Source: an uncultured Acidovorax sp. (GTDB taxonomy: Bacteria > Pseudomonadota > Gammaproteobacteria > Burkholderiales > Burkholderiaceae_C). From it: a DNA stretch of 64,000 bases. The notes beneath the pieces are model-generated. The model saw only the letters and a program-made list of their open reading frames with translations, was not told the origin of the DNA and made no database searches. Each line of letters begins with the position of its first letter. Within the stretch, counting starts at the first letter, position 1. The translations under genes were made by a program, and so were the position numbers. This document shows, in pieces, positions 49,744 to 58,293 of this stretch. The DNA is taken from contig CAJYKV010000010.1 in the NCBI GenBank assembly GCA_913774955.1, forward strand, positions 123,298 to 187,297, given 5' to 3'.

Positions 49744-50544
49744 TCAGGCGAACAGCTTCGCCAGCGCGGCGCCCGGCTCCTGGGCCCGCATGAAGGCTTC
49801 GCCCACGAGGAAGGCGTGCACGTCGGCATCGCGCAGGGTTTTGACGTCCTGCGGCGTGAGGATGCCCGATTCCGCCACCAGCAGCCGGTCGGACGGCACC
49901 GCTTTGCGCAGCGAGACGGTGGTGTCCAGAGACACCTCGAAGGTGCGCAGGTTGCGGTTGTTGATGCCGACCAGCGGTGTGCGCAGCTTCAGGGCGCGGT
50001 CCAGCTCGGCGCCGTCGTGCACTTCCACCAGCGCCGCCATGCCCAGGCTGTGGGCGATGGCCTCGAACTCCGCCATCTGCGCGTCGTCCAGGCAGGCGGC
50101 GATCAGCAGGATGGCGTCGGCGCCCATCGCGCGCGATTCGTAGATCTGGTAGGCATCGACCATGAAGTCCTTGCGCAGCACCGGCAGCGCGCAGCTCGCG
50201 CGGGCCTGCTTGAGGTAGTCGGGCTGGCCCTGGAAGAACTGCCGGTCGGTCAGCACCGAGAGGCAGGCCGCGCTGACCTTGCCGTCGCCCTCGGCATAGC
50301 TCTGGGCGATGTCGGCAGGGATGAAGTTCTCGCGGATCACGCCCTTGCTGGGACTGGCCTTCTTGATCTCGGCGATCACGGCCGCCTGGCCGGCGGCGAT
50401 CTTGGCGCGCAGGGCGCCCTCGAAGTCGCGCGTGAGCACGCGGCTCTCGGCATCGGCGCGCATGGCGGCCAGGGGAGTCTTCTTCTGGGCCGCCGCGATC
50501 TCTTCGCGCTTGACGGCCACGATCTTGTTCAGGATGTCACTCAT
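49744..50544 (-). CDS. trpC: Indole-3-glycerol-phosphate synthase
   Basis: A 266-aa TIM-barrel enzyme. It begins [19 protein letters not shown] and has [35 protein letters not shown] and the C-terminal [15 protein letters not shown] motif. Catalytic Lys and Glu residues are in place. It overlaps the preceding 54-aa gene by eight bases. Confidence 0.98.
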   Translation of the reverse strand: MSDILNKIVAVKREEIAAAQKKTPLAAMRADAESRVLTRDFEGALRAKIAAGQAAVIAEIKKASPSKGVIRENFIPADIAQSYAEGDGKVSAACLSVLTDRQFFQGQPDYLKQARASCALPVLRKDFMVDAYQIYESRAMGADAILLIAACLDDAQMAEFEAIAHSLGMAALVEVHDGAELDRALKLRTPLVGINNRNLRTFEVSLDTTVSLRKAVPSDRLLVAESGILTPQDVKTLRDADVHAFLVGEAFMRAQEPGAALAKLFA

Positions 50545-50701
50545 GTTCCGGCTCTTTCTTCGAAGGGGGCGCGCTGTCCTCGTCGGCGCCCGTTTTCAGG
50601 ATATGGACAAAGACGCGGTGCATCACGATGCCCGCGACGATGAATACGAGGGATACGCCGAGGGCGATCCAGGTTCCGCTGTCGCGCCAGAGGGCGCCCA
50701 T
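50537..50701 (-). CDS. 54-aa single-span membrane protein between trpD and trpC
   Basis: A short gene starting [20 protein letters not shown], with one membrane segment (about residues 11-32) and a polar C-terminal tail rich in Asp, Glu and Lys. Its stop lies inside the start of trpC (eight-base overlap) and its start is ten bases after trpD, so it is embedded in the trp transcript. The ribosome site is weak. Function unknown; small membrane proteins in this position occur in relatives, but I cannot name one. Confidence 0.6.
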   Translation of the reverse strand: MGALWRDSGTWIALGVSLVFIVAGIVMHRVFVHILKTGADEDSAPPSKKEPEHE

Positions 50702-50711
50702 CTTGTAGGCC

Positions 50712-51749
50712 TCAGGCCCCGGCGGCCAGCGCGCGCGTGCGCCCCACCAGCTGCTCCAGCCGCGCGAGCGCCGCGCCGGAATCGACGGCCGCGCGCGCGC
50801 GGGCGATGCCGTCGGCCATGGTGGCCGCCACGTTCGCCGCGTAGAGCGCCACGCCCGCGTTCAGGCAGACGATCTCGCGCGCCGGGCCGGGCTCGCCGCG
50901 CAGCACCGACAGCAGCATCTCGCGCGACTGCTCGGGCGTCTCGACCTTGAGGGCGCGGTTGCTGGACATCGCCAGGCCGAAGTCCTCGGGATGGATCTCG
51001 TATTCGGTGATCTCGCCGTTCCTCAGCTCGCCCACCATGGTGGCCGCGCCCAGGCTGACCTCGTCCATGCCGTCGCGGCCGTAGACCACCAGCGCGTGCT
51101 CCGCGCCCAGGCGCTGCAGGGCGCGTACCTGGATGCCCACGAGGTCGGGGTGGAACACGCCCATGAGGATGTTCGGCGCACCCGCGGGGTTGGTGAGCGG
51201 CCCGAGGATGTTGAAGAGCGTGCGCACGCCCAGCTCCTTGCGCACCGGCGCCACGTTCTTCATGGCCGGGTGGTGGTTGGGCGCGAACATGAAGCCGATG
51301 CCGACCTCGGCGATGCAGCGCGCGATGGCCTCGGGCGGCAGGTCGATGTGCACGCCGAGCGACTCCATCACGTCGGCGCTGCCGCTCTTGCTCGACACGC
51401 CCCGGCCGCCGTGCTTGGCGGTCTTGGCGCCCGCGGCGGCGGCCACGAACATCGCGCAGGTGGAAATGTTGAAGGTGTTGGCGCCGTCGCCGCCGGTGCC
51501 CACGATGTCCACGAGGTGGGTGGTGTCGGCCACGGCCACCTTGCGGGAGAACTCGCGCATCACCTGCGCGGCGGCGGTGATCTCGCCGATGGTCTCCTTC
51601 TTCACGCGCAGGCCGGTGACGATGGCGGCGGTCATCACGGGCGACAGCTCGCCGCGCATGATCATGCGCATGAGGTGCAGCATCTCGTCGTGGAAGATCT
51701 CACGGTGCTCGATGGTGCGCTGCAGCGCCTCCTGGGGGGTGATGGACAT
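50712..51749 (-). CDS. trpD: Anthranilate phosphoribosyltransferase
   Basis: A 345-aa enzyme. The PRPP/anthranilate site motif is [17 protein letters not shown], followed by [21 protein letters not shown] and [11 protein letters not shown]. It transfers phosphoribose to anthranilate in the second tryptophan step. ATG 51747-51749 ([10 protein letters not shown]) is supported by the family; the leader carries a 9-bp tandem repeat. Confidence 0.97.
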   Translation of the reverse strand: MSITPQEALQRTIEHREIFHDEMLHLMRMIMRGELSPVMTAAIVTGLRVKKETIGEITAAAQVMREFSRKVAVADTTHLVDIVGTGGDGANTFNISTCAMFVAAAAGAKTAKHGGRGVSSKSGSADVMESLGVHIDLPPEAIARCIAEVGIGFMFAPNHHPAMKNVAPVRKELGVRTLFNILGPLTNPAGAPNILMGVFHPDLVGIQVRALQRLGAEHALVVYGRDGMDEVSLGAATMVGELRNGEITEYEIHPEDFGLAMSSNRALKVETPEQSREMLLSVLRGEPGPAREIVCLNAGVALYAANVAATMADGIARARAAVDSGAALARLEQLVGRTRALAAGA

Positions 51750-51764
51750 GCGGAGATAGCCTTG

Positions 51765-51800
51765 TTCGGGAAATTCGGGAAATTCGGGAAATTCGGAGAA
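51765..51800. repeat. 9-bp tandem repeat in the trpD leader
   Basis: TTCGGGAAA occurs three times in a row (51765-51791) and is followed by a degenerate copy TTCGGAGAA (51792-51800). It lies in the 70-base gap between the LysE-like gene and trpD. Such repeats expand and contract by slippage. The TTCGG units are four or thirteen bases apart, so they are not PIP boxes. Confidence 0.8.
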
Positions 51801-51819
51801 TGCGGGGAGCGGATGCGGG

Positions 51820-52503
51820 TCAGGCACCCGGCCGCTCGGAGAGCGCGAGCTTGATGCCGAAGCCGACGAACATCGCGCCGGCCGCGCGGTCGAGCCAGTG
51901 CATGCGGCGCTGCACCAGCGACACGCGCCGCGCCATCCAGGCGGCGGCCAGCGCCCAGCCGACGTTGACGGGAATCGCGTTGAGGTTGAAGAGCGTGCCC
52001 AGCAGCACGAAGGCGAGCGCCTTGTTCTCCGCGCCGGGGGCGATGAACTGCGGCACGAAGGCCAGGAAGAAGAGGGCCACCTTCGGGTTGAGCACGTTCG
52101 TCCAGAAGCCGCCCAGGAACACTTTGCGCAGCGGCGCGGCACCCGGCGCGGCGGCGGCCCCGGCGGCACCCGCGGGAGCGCCGGCCGCACGGGCCACGGC
52201 CGCGAGCCCGCCGCCCGGCCGGGCGCGCAGCATGCGCACGCCCATCCAGACCAGGTAGGCGGCGCCCACCCACTTGAGCACGGAGAACGCGGTGGCCGAG
52301 GTGGCGAGCAGCGCCCCCACGCCGAGCGCGGCGGCCGCCACGTGCACGAAGCAGCCGGCCGTGATGCCGAGGCCCGCCACGATGCCCGCGCGCACGCCCG
52401 AGCGCAGCGCGTGCGTGGCGATATAGAACACGTCGGGGCCCGGCGTGAGGTTCAGGAGCCAGCCCGCGGCGATGAACAGCAGCAGATGATGGAAGTCCGG
52501 CAT
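51820..52503 (-). CDS. LysE/RhtB-family amino-acid exporter
   Basis: A 227-aa membrane protein with five to six segments. The N-terminal [21 protein letters not shown] motif is the LysE/RhtB signature; the C-terminal [18 protein letters not shown] is also typical. Residues 100-122 form a long Ala/Gly/Pro insertion. These exporters remove excess amino acids or homoserine lactones; the substrate is unknown. It interrupts the trpG-trpD order. Confidence 0.88.
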   Translation of the reverse strand: MPDFHHLLLFIAAGWLLNLTPGPDVFYIATHALRSGVRAGIVAGLGITAGCFVHVAAAALGVGALLATSATAFSVLKWVGAAYLVWMGVRMLRARPGGGLAAVARAAGAPAGAAGAAAAPGAAPLRKVFLGGFWTNVLNPKVALFFLAFVPQFIAPGAENKALAFVLLGTLFNLNAIPVNVGWALAAAWMARRVSLVQRRMHWLDRAAGAMFVGFGIKLALSERPGA

Positions 52504-52520
52504 GGCGATGGCCTTCCCCG

Positions 52521-53021
52521 CTACCAGCGGCGCTCGGGCTCGAAGCGGTGCAGGAAGGTGGTGATCGCGTCGCGCGGCGGCTGCACGCCGTGCACCGCCA
52601 GGATGCGGCCGGCCGCGCCCCGGTGGTAGGTGCCGTGCAGCAGCAGATGGTGCAGCATCTCGGCGCGGGTCATGGTGCCGGTGTCACCGTCCGTGAAGCG
52701 GAACGGGATGCGCTCGGCGAGGCCGTCCGCATCCAGCACCTGCACGTACTGCACCAGCCAGTCGTCGCATGCGCGGACTTCGGGCACCAGCGCTTCCAGC
52801 GCGGGCGTCTCGTCGGTGTTGGTGGCGGCGGGCGCGCCCTGCGCATCGCCGGTGAGGCGCGCGCGGAAGATCCGGTCCACCAGGTGGGTGTGGTTCAGCA
52901 GCCGCGAGAAGGTGCGGAAATCGTCCGCGGGCAGCCGGTCGCGCGAGGCGATGCCCAATGCCAGCAGCTCGCCGTCGGACCAGCGCTTGAACTCGAAGAG
53001 GGAAACCAGGGAGGCGTCCAT
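52521..53021 (-). CDS. DinB-family metal-binding protein
   Basis: A 166-aa four-helix-bundle protein of the DinB/DUF664 type. The likely metal ligands are the His in LLNHTHLVDRIF (near residue 44) and two in LLHGTYHRGAAGRIL (near residue 135). Family members include thiol-dependent enzymes and damage-induced proteins, so a specific job cannot be assigned. ATG 53019-53021 is five bases past the trpG stop. Confidence 0.82.
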   Translation of the reverse strand: MDASLVSLFEFKRWSDGELLALGIASRDRLPADDFRTFSRLLNHTHLVDRIFRARLTGDAQGAPAATNTDETPALEALVPEVRACDDWLVQYVQVLDADGLAERIPFRFTDGDTGTMTRAEMLHHLLLHGTYHRGAAGRILAVHGVQPPRDAITTFLHRFEPERRW

Positions 53022-53026
53022 GGCGG

Positions 53027-53599
53027 TCACACCGTCGTGGCGAGGAAGTTCTTCAGCATGGCGTGGCCATGTTCGGTGAGGATGCTCTCGGGGTGGAACT
53101 GCACGCCTTCGATGGGCAGTTCCTTGTGACGCACGCCCATGATTTCGCCGTCCTCGGTCCAGGCGGTGACCTCCAGCGCCTCGGGGCAGGTGTCCCGCTC
53201 GATGGCCAGCGAGTGGTAGCGGTTCACGGTGAACTGCTCGGGCAGGCCGGCGAACACGCCCTGCCGCGTGGTGGTGATCGTGCTGGTCTTGCCGTGCATC
53301 AGTTCGCGGGCGCGGACGATGCGGCCGCCGAAGGCCGCGCCGATCGACTGGTGGCCCAGGCAGACGCCCAGGATCGGCAGCTGGCCGGCGAAGCGGCGGA
53401 TCGCCTCCACCGACACGCCGGCCTCGGCGGGCGAGCACGGCCCGGGCGAGACGACGAGGTGGCTCGGGCTGCGCGCCGCGATGTCCTCCAGCGTGATCTC
53501 ATCGTTGCGGTGCACTTCGACCTCGGCGCCCAGTTCTCCGAAGTACTGGACGATGTTGTAGGTGAAGCTGTCGTAGTTGTCGATCATCAGGACTTTCAT
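53027..53599 (-). CDS. trpG: Anthranilate synthase component II (glutamine amidotransferase)
   Basis: A 190-aa class I amidotransferase. The catalytic Cys lies in [17 protein letters not shown], and the His/Glu pair in [15 protein letters not shown]. It supplies ammonia to TrpE. ATG 53597-53599 ([15 protein letters not shown]) is the universal start. trpE is not upstream as expected: the next genes belong to the Hrp locus and run in the other direction. Confidence 0.97.
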   Translation of the reverse strand: MKVLMIDNYDSFTYNIVQYFGELGAEVEVHRNDEITLEDIAARSPSHLVVSPGPCSPAEAGVSVEAIRRFAGQLPILGVCLGHQSIGAAFGGRIVRARELMHGKTSTITTTRQGVFAGLPEQFTVNRYHSLAIERDTCPEALEVTAWTEDGEIMGVRHKELPIEGVQFHPESILTEHGHAMLKNFLATTV

Positions 53600-54275
53600 C
53601 GACTCGAACCCTTTGATTTGGAAAGATGGGACGGGCGGGGCTGCCGGCCGCCGATGCGCGGGCCGGGGCACCCGCGGTGCGGCAGGCGGGTGGGGATGGC
53701 GGGACGGATCACCGCCATCGGGAGCGGCCGGGGGTGCCGATGCCGGAGCCGGTGCCCGCGCCGGCACGGGCGAGCGCTGCGGCGCGCGTCGGCGGGGATG
53801 GCATCTGCGGGGGAAGGGGTACGGGGGGCAAGACAACTCTCCTGGGTGGAGCCGCCGTGCCGGGAGCTGGGATCAAGCCGCCACCGGTCCGGGCGGCCAA
53901 CTGGCAGTCATGGGACCGCAGCGGTGCGCCGCTTCTTCAGGAGAAGCGCCACCAGGTGGCTGCGGTGAACGTTGCGTCGCGGGTCATGGTGCTCGGCCAG
54001 TCGGGTCGGGAAGTCCGGCAGCGCGGGAACGGCTGCGGACCGGTGTGTGGCCCAAGTGTAATGCCCGCGCGCGGCACTGTCGACCGCGCGCCCCCTTCCG
54101 CTCCGCCCGGCTTCGCATCCCGCCACACGCCATCGCACCGGCGGCGATCAGCGCGCGGCCTGCCCAGCACAGTGGCTCCTGCGCTGGTCCACCGATCCAC
54201 GATCCCTTCAGGTGGTGATGTGCCTGGGTGCGTCCAGTGCATTTCGTCCACCTCAATCTGCAGGAGTCACTGACT
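53600..54275. other. 676-base intergenic region between trpG and the Hrp operon
   Basis: No credible coding region is visible. The frames here are Arg/Pro/Ala-rich shadows with no ribosome sites. It must hold the trpG promoter (minus) and the promoter of the 54,276 operon, for which an imperfect PIP box is seen at 54112-54136. I found no tRNA, integrase or clear direct repeat that would mark an island end. Confidence 0.7.
54112..54173 (+). promoter_or_regulatory. Imperfect PIP-box promoter of the 54 kb Hrp operon
   Basis: TTCGC (54112-54116), 15 bases, ATCGC (54132-54136), with one mismatch in the second half. CACAGT (54168-54173) fits YANNNT and begins exactly 31 bases later. The 17-base context around the first half (54108-54124) is identical to 59906-59922 at the hrcC promoter. 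Confidence 0.55.
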
Positions 54276-55655
54276 ATGAGTGCCATCAAGAAAGCCTTCA
54301 AGGCCATCGGCCAGGGTATCGAGAAAGCCGTTCACAGCGTCGGCCAGATCGCGAAAGGGATCGCCACGCTGGATCTGAAAGCCGCAGCGAAAGGATTCAA
54401 GGGCCTCGCCGACGCGGGCCTGACCATGGCGCGCGGCGCGATCAACCTGATGCCCGCGGCGCTGGCGGCGAACACGCTGCTCCACGGGGCACTGGACAAA
54501 GTGCTGAACAAGGTACAGACGACGGTGCAGAAGATGGCCGATTCCGTCGTGGACAGCGTCGAGGGCGGCCTCTCCAACATCAAGGAAGGCGTCGTCGCCA
54601 CCGCCAAGGGCATCGCCAAGGGCAACCTGTCCAAGGCGCTCAAGGGCCTGGGGCAGATGGCCCTGGGCGCGGTGGAAACCGCTTCCAATTTCGGCCCGGG
54701 CGGCGTGGCCAAGAACATGGCGCGCATGGCGGTGGACGCCGCCATCGGGCTCGCCGGGCAGGAGGTGACCAAGGCCGTGTCCAAGGTGCTGGACCCCAAG
54801 GGCACTTCGCGCTTCGGCGCGCTCGCCTCCAGCCTGGTGGGTGCTGCGGTGGGCGGCGGCCTGGGCGGCTCGGGCGTCGGCCGCTTCGCCAGCATGGGTG
54901 AAGCGCCTGCCGGCATTCTGCGCGGTGCCGGCACCGCGGTGCGCGAGACCGCCCAGGACGCCGCGGTGGGCTTCGCCGCCGGACAGGTGCCGGCGCTGGC
55001 CACGAAGGTGCATGCGGCGCTGTCGCCGGACGACGGTTCGGGAGCGGCCTCGGGCATCGCGCAGCCCCTCGGCGCGCCGGTCGCCCCGCCCGCCCTCCGC
55101 GGCGCGGTGGACCAGTTCGTGAACCAGTCGATGGCCCGCACCGTTCTCGACACCCTGCCCGTGTCGCTCGGCAAGCTGAACCTGCCGGAGATGCGCGGCC
55201 TCGCTGCCCTGTCGCAGGCGCCGGACGCGATCGCCGACGCGGCGCAGGGCCTGGGCAACGACGCGCGGGCCTCGGCGCGGCTCATCAGGCAGCAGATGAA
55301 CCAGGACATCGAAACGGCGATCGCGCAGGCCTCGGCCCAGGCCAGCGAGTCCATGACCCGGCGTCTGCAGGAAGGCCTGCAAGGGATGCAGGACGCGCTG
55401 GGGAACATGCAGCTGTCGATCGCCGACGTGGCCAGCGTCGCCAGCAACTCCGCGCTCGCCCCCATCCAGCAGGCCTCGCGCAGCGTCTTCGATGCGGTGG
55501 ATGCCGCCATCGGCTCGGCGGCGCGGAAAAGTGCAGAGCAGGGTCTGGCCGACCGGCTCCTGCCGCAGGACGGCGACGCCACGGCGGCGCCGGCGCAGAC
55601 GCAGGCGCCGGAGGCGCTCGACACGCGCATCGGTCCCTACCAGATCCGGGCCTGA
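54276..55655 (+). CDS. Cys- and Trp-free Ala/Gly-rich protein of the Hrp operon, unrecognised
   Basis: A 459-aa protein with no Cys and no Trp. The N-terminal 150 residues have repeated amphipathic helices (MSAIKKAFKAIGQGIEKAV...KAAAKGFKGLADAG and later AKGIAKGNLSKALKGLGQM). A Gly-rich stretch lies near residues 190-205, and the C-terminal third is helical and Gln/Ala-rich. The composition is harpin- or translocon-like. No signal peptide. ATG 54276 is preceded by CAGGAG. It heads an operon with an HrpB1-like gene, so secretion by or work in the type III system is likely. Confidence 0.6.
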   Translation: MSAIKKAFKAIGQGIEKAVHSVGQIAKGIATLDLKAAAKGFKGLADAGLTMARGAINLMPAALAANTLLHGALDKVLNKVQTTVQKMADSVVDSVEGGLSNIKEGVVATAKGIAKGNLSKALKGLGQMALGAVETASNFGPGGVAKNMARMAVDAAIGLAGQEVTKAVSKVLDPKGTSRFGALASSLVGAAVGGGLGGSGVGRFASMGEAPAGILRGAGTAVRETAQDAAVGFAAGQVPALATKVHAALSPDDGSGAASGIAQPLGAPVAPPALRGAVDQFVNQSMARTVLDTLPVSLGKLNLPEMRGLAALSQAPDAIADAAQGLGNDARASARLIRQQMNQDIETAIAQASAQASESMTRRLQEGLQGMQDALGNMQLSIADVASVASNSALAPIQQASRSVFDAVDAAIGSAARKSAEQGLADRLLPQDGDATAAPAQTQAPEALDTRIGPYQIRA

Positions 55656-55739
55656 TACCCGGGGCCGACCGCCGGGGGCGGCGGCATGCGCCGTCCCCTT
55701 CCCTCCTTCCTCCCTCTCATCTCCCGAAAGGACGCTCCC

Positions 55740-56141
55740 ATGGACGACACCCCGCTTCCCGATGACCCCGTCGCGGCCCTGGCCGTGCGGCTCGTCGACG
55801 CGATCCGCGACGATCGCCTGGACGAAGCCGAAACGCTGCTGGACGAACTCAACGCGCTCGATCCCGGCACCGAGCAGTACCTCATCTTTCCCGTGCTGAT
55901 CGCCATCCAGCGCGGCTACATCACCGAGGCGCTGCAGTACCTCAACACACTCGGCGAGGACACCGCGCCGGAACTCAAGGCGCTGTGCCTGAACATCCTG
56001 GGCGACCCGACGTGGCACTACCACGCGCAGCAGTGCCTGGAGAGCGAGGATGCGCACGTGCGCAAGGCGATGCGCCAGCTGCTGCAGATCGAGGACGACG
56101 AGGATACCGAGCCCGCAGCGGGCACGGCCCTGGCCGCCTGA
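55740..56141 (+). CDS. hrpB1: HrpB1/HrpK-family type III secretion protein
   Basis: A 133-aa TPR-like helical protein fitting the HrpB1_HrpK family: VRLVDAIRDDRLDEAETLLDEL, VLIAIQRGYITEALQYL and ALCLNILGDPTWHYHA. These are conserved parts of group II Hrp systems (Ralstonia HrpK, Xanthomonas HrpB1), needed for secretion in those species. GAAAGGA precedes ATG 55740. A second possible member is at 63,282, so orthology is not certain. Confidence 0.75.
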   Translation: MDDTPLPDDPVAALAVRLVDAIRDDRLDEAETLLDELNALDPGTEQYLIFPVLIAIQRGYITEALQYLNTLGEDTAPELKALCLNILGDPTWHYHAQQCLESEDAHVRKAMRQLLQIEDDEDTEPAAGTALAA

Positions 56142-56173
56142 CTGCCGCGCAACCGTTCCTGGAGCACACCACC

Positions 56174-56665
56174 ATGCTGACACTGACCGACCGCGCGGAC
56201 CTGGGCGTGTTCTACGACGCCGATGCGCAACGCTACGGTGCGCAGGGCTATGCCGACACGGTGACGCGGGAGCGCTTCGCGCACTTCTACGCGGACTGCC
56301 CGTCCATCGGCTTCGCGGATGACGGGCAGGCCATCGGCGGCATCCTGTTCGACGGAGAGGAGGCGCACATCGCCGTGCTGCCGTCGTACCACGGGCGCTG
56401 GGCCCTGCTGCTCAAACCGGCACTGCAGTGGCTGTTCACGCTCCGGCAGCACATCACCGTGGCCGTGGAGCAGGACAACGCCCGCTGCCTGCGCTTTCTC
56501 GACCGGCACGGCTGGCAGCGCGTGGGCGAGCGCGACGGCGACGTACTGTACCGCCTGGCTCCCCAGAGCGGCACGCGCAAGACCGCCTATCCGTTCCGGC
56601 GCAACGCGCGCGCCAGCGCCCCCGCCCCATCGACAGGCGCATCGCCATGCACGCCGCCGAAGTGA
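56174..56665 (+). CDS. GNAT-like acetyltransferase domain protein in the Hrp operon
   Basis: A 163-aa protein. Residues 45-130 look like a compact GNAT fold: IGGILFDGEEAHIAVLP, then SYHGRWALLLKPALQWLF, then VAVEQDNARCLRFLDRHGWQRVGE, which matches the usual end of the fold. The acetyl-CoA loop (R/Q-x-x-G-x-G/A) is not clear. The C-terminal 35 residues are Arg/Pro/Ala-rich. It overlaps the next gene by 19 bases. I know of no standard Hrp component of this type; it may modify a secreted or host protein. Confidence 0.6.
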   Translation: MLTLTDRADLGVFYDADAQRYGAQGYADTVTRERFAHFYADCPSIGFADDGQAIGGILFDGEEAHIAVLPSYHGRWALLLKPALQWLFTLRQHITVAVEQDNARCLRFLDRHGWQRVGERDGDVLYRLAPQSGTRKTAYPFRRNARASAPAPSTGASPCTPPK

Positions 56666-57435
56666 CCCGGGGAGGCTCACGGCCCGCGCTGCCGGCCGCC
56701 CCGCCCGCAGCCTGGCGCAGCGGCGCGACCCGGCTCGTGCGGTGCGGGAGCCGGCGGGAAGTCCAGCTCCGGCTGGTGTCGCTGGTGGAGCCTCCCCTGC
56801 TGCAGGGAGACGGCTTTCCGCAGGCCGCGGGCCTCTGGGTGTCGTCGCAACTGCGCACGACTTGCGCCACGGCACAGCTCGCACGCATGCACATCGCCCT
56901 GCAGGGGCTGCTGCTGCGCGTGGAGTCGCTGGCGGGCGCACGTGCCCCGGCCGCCCATCCCGGCCTGCGCATGCTGGTGGAGGGCCGCCTCGCGCACGTG
57001 TACGCCGACACCTCCGACTTCCTGCTGCTGACCGGCGGGAGCGGCCCGCGTGGAGACGCCCCGGGCCGGCCCGTGGGCATCGATCCGGGAAACGACTGGC
57101 TGGTGGTGGACGTGGAGCAGGGCTTCCAGGACGCGCGGCCCACGCCGTCCCTCATCGCCGGCCTGGCGCGCCTTGCCGAAATGCCCCTGCCCGCACGGCG
57201 CAGGGCAAAGCAGCACGGCGGCGCCCAGGCCCTGCTGCTGGAGGGTGCCCGCGCGCTCCTGGCGCAGGCACTGCAGGGTGGCCCGGACGCGGCGCTGCCG
57301 CCCTCCGCCGCAGCCCTGGCAGCGCGGTTCGGCGCAGCCGCCCTGGTGCGATGGCTGCTGACCGACCGGCCGCTTCCTGCCGCCACGCCCGAAGGCACGG
57401 CCCCTGCGGAGCGCGTGGACGCGCTGCTGCAGTAG
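56647..57435 (+). CDS. 262-aa protein of the Hrp operon, unrecognised
   Basis: No family recognised. It has a Pro/Ala-rich start (residues 1-25), a middle with LRLVSLVEPPLLQGDGFPQAAGLWVSSQ, and helices such as LLLEGARALLAQALQGG near residue 200. Its ATG lies inside the GNAT-like gene, which ties it to the same transcript. Last gene before the convergent transglycosylase. It could be a diverged apparatus protein (sorting platform or chaperone), but nothing visible proves that. Confidence 0.6.
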   Translation: MHAAEVTRGGSRPALPAAPPAAWRSGATRLVRCGSRREVQLRLVSLVEPPLLQGDGFPQAAGLWVSSQLRTTCATAQLARMHIALQGLLLRVESLAGARAPAAHPGLRMLVEGRLAHVYADTSDFLLLTGGSGPRGDAPGRPVGIDPGNDWLVVDVEQGFQDARPTPSLIAGLARLAEMPLPARRRAKQHGGAQALLLEGARALLAQALQGGPDAALPPSAAALAARFGAAALVRWLLTDRPLPAATPEGTAPAERVDALLQ

Positions 57436-57549
57436 GGCCCGCGGCAGGGCAGGCCCGCGCCTCCCGGCCAGACGCAAAGCGGACCCGTTGATCCGCCTTC
57501 TTTGCGGCAGCGGGCCCGCCGCCTGCGATGGAGCGGCTGCTGCGGACCG

Positions 57550-58293
57550 TCACCCCCCGGACGCAGGATACAGATCGAGCACCTTGCGCACGTAGTCCAG
57601 GGTTTCGCGGTAGGGAGGCACGCGGTAGCCGTGGCGGATGACCGCGCCCTCGCCTGCGTTGTAGGCCGCCAGCACGAGATCGGTGCGGCCGCCGAAACGG
57701 TCGGTCAGGAAGCGCAGGTAGCGCACTCCCACGTCCACGTTCACCGCGGGGCTCAGGACCTCTTCTTCCGTCGTGGCACCGAAGCGCGCCGCGGTGGCCG
57801 GCATGAGCTGCATCAGGCCCATGGCGCCCTTGGACGAGCGGGCATGCGGCACATAGCCCGATTCGACCTGGATGACCGCCCGCACCAGTTGCGGATCGAC
57901 GGCATGGCGTTGCGCCGCGGACTCGATGAGGGGCGCGAGCGCATCGGCCCGGCGGCTGATGCCGGCCACGGAGCCGCCACCGCCACCGCCCGTGGTGCCC
58001 GCTCTGCGCGCTTCCGGCGCGCCCTGTGGCGCACGGGCGCGGATCACTCGCACCGGCAGCGCGGGCCAGGCGGGCGGGGGCACCTCCGCGGCGGGGGCCC
58101 AGGAAGCCGCTTCGCAGGCACTGCCGATCGAAGGAAAGCGCTGGGCGATGTCCGAGCCCACCACGAGCACGTCCGATCCACCGGGCAACCGGCAATCGTA
58201 CGCACCTGCCGCCAGCGCGGCGCCCGCCGCCATGCCGGCGCAGAGCGCCAGGGCCCGGCGCGCGGCCACCACGGTGCGCGGCGGCGCCGCCAT
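57550..58293 (-). CDS. Hrp-associated lytic transglycosylase (HpaH/Hpa2 type)
   Basis: A 247-aa exported SLT enzyme. The signal peptide ends near residue 31 (ALCAGMAAGAALAAGA). The catalytic domain (about 115-240) has the Glu in AVIQVESGYVPHA (E144), GAMGLMQLMPATAARFG and AAYNAGEGAV. It cleaves peptidoglycan; homologues next to Hrp loci open the wall for the type III apparatus. The ATG shares one base with the methyltransferase stop (58293). Context supports the Hrp link. Confidence 0.85.
   Translation of the reverse strand: MAAPPRTVVAARRALALCAGMAAGAALAAGAYDCRLPGGSDVLVVGSDIAQRFPSIGSACEAASWAPAAEVPPPAWPALPVRVIRARAPQGAPEARRAGTTGGGGGGSVAGISRRADALAPLIESAAQRHAVDPQLVRAVIQVESGYVPHARSSKGAMGLMQLMPATAARFGATTEEEVLSPAVNVDVGVRYLRFLTDRFGGRTDLVLAAYNAGEGAVIRHGYRVPPYRETLDYVRKVLDLYPASGG

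Noticed and set aside
44724..49793. 1689-aa plus-strand open frame
   Set aside because: It runs antisense through GGT, the XopP-like gene and ung with Gly/Arg-rich composition; the minus-strand genes have ribosome sites, motifs and promoters.
53626..54273. Frames in the trpG-Hrp intergenic region (for example 215 aa plus strand)
   Set aside because: No ribosome site, Arg/Pro/Ala-rich content, no motif, and they conflict with the promoter elements needed there.
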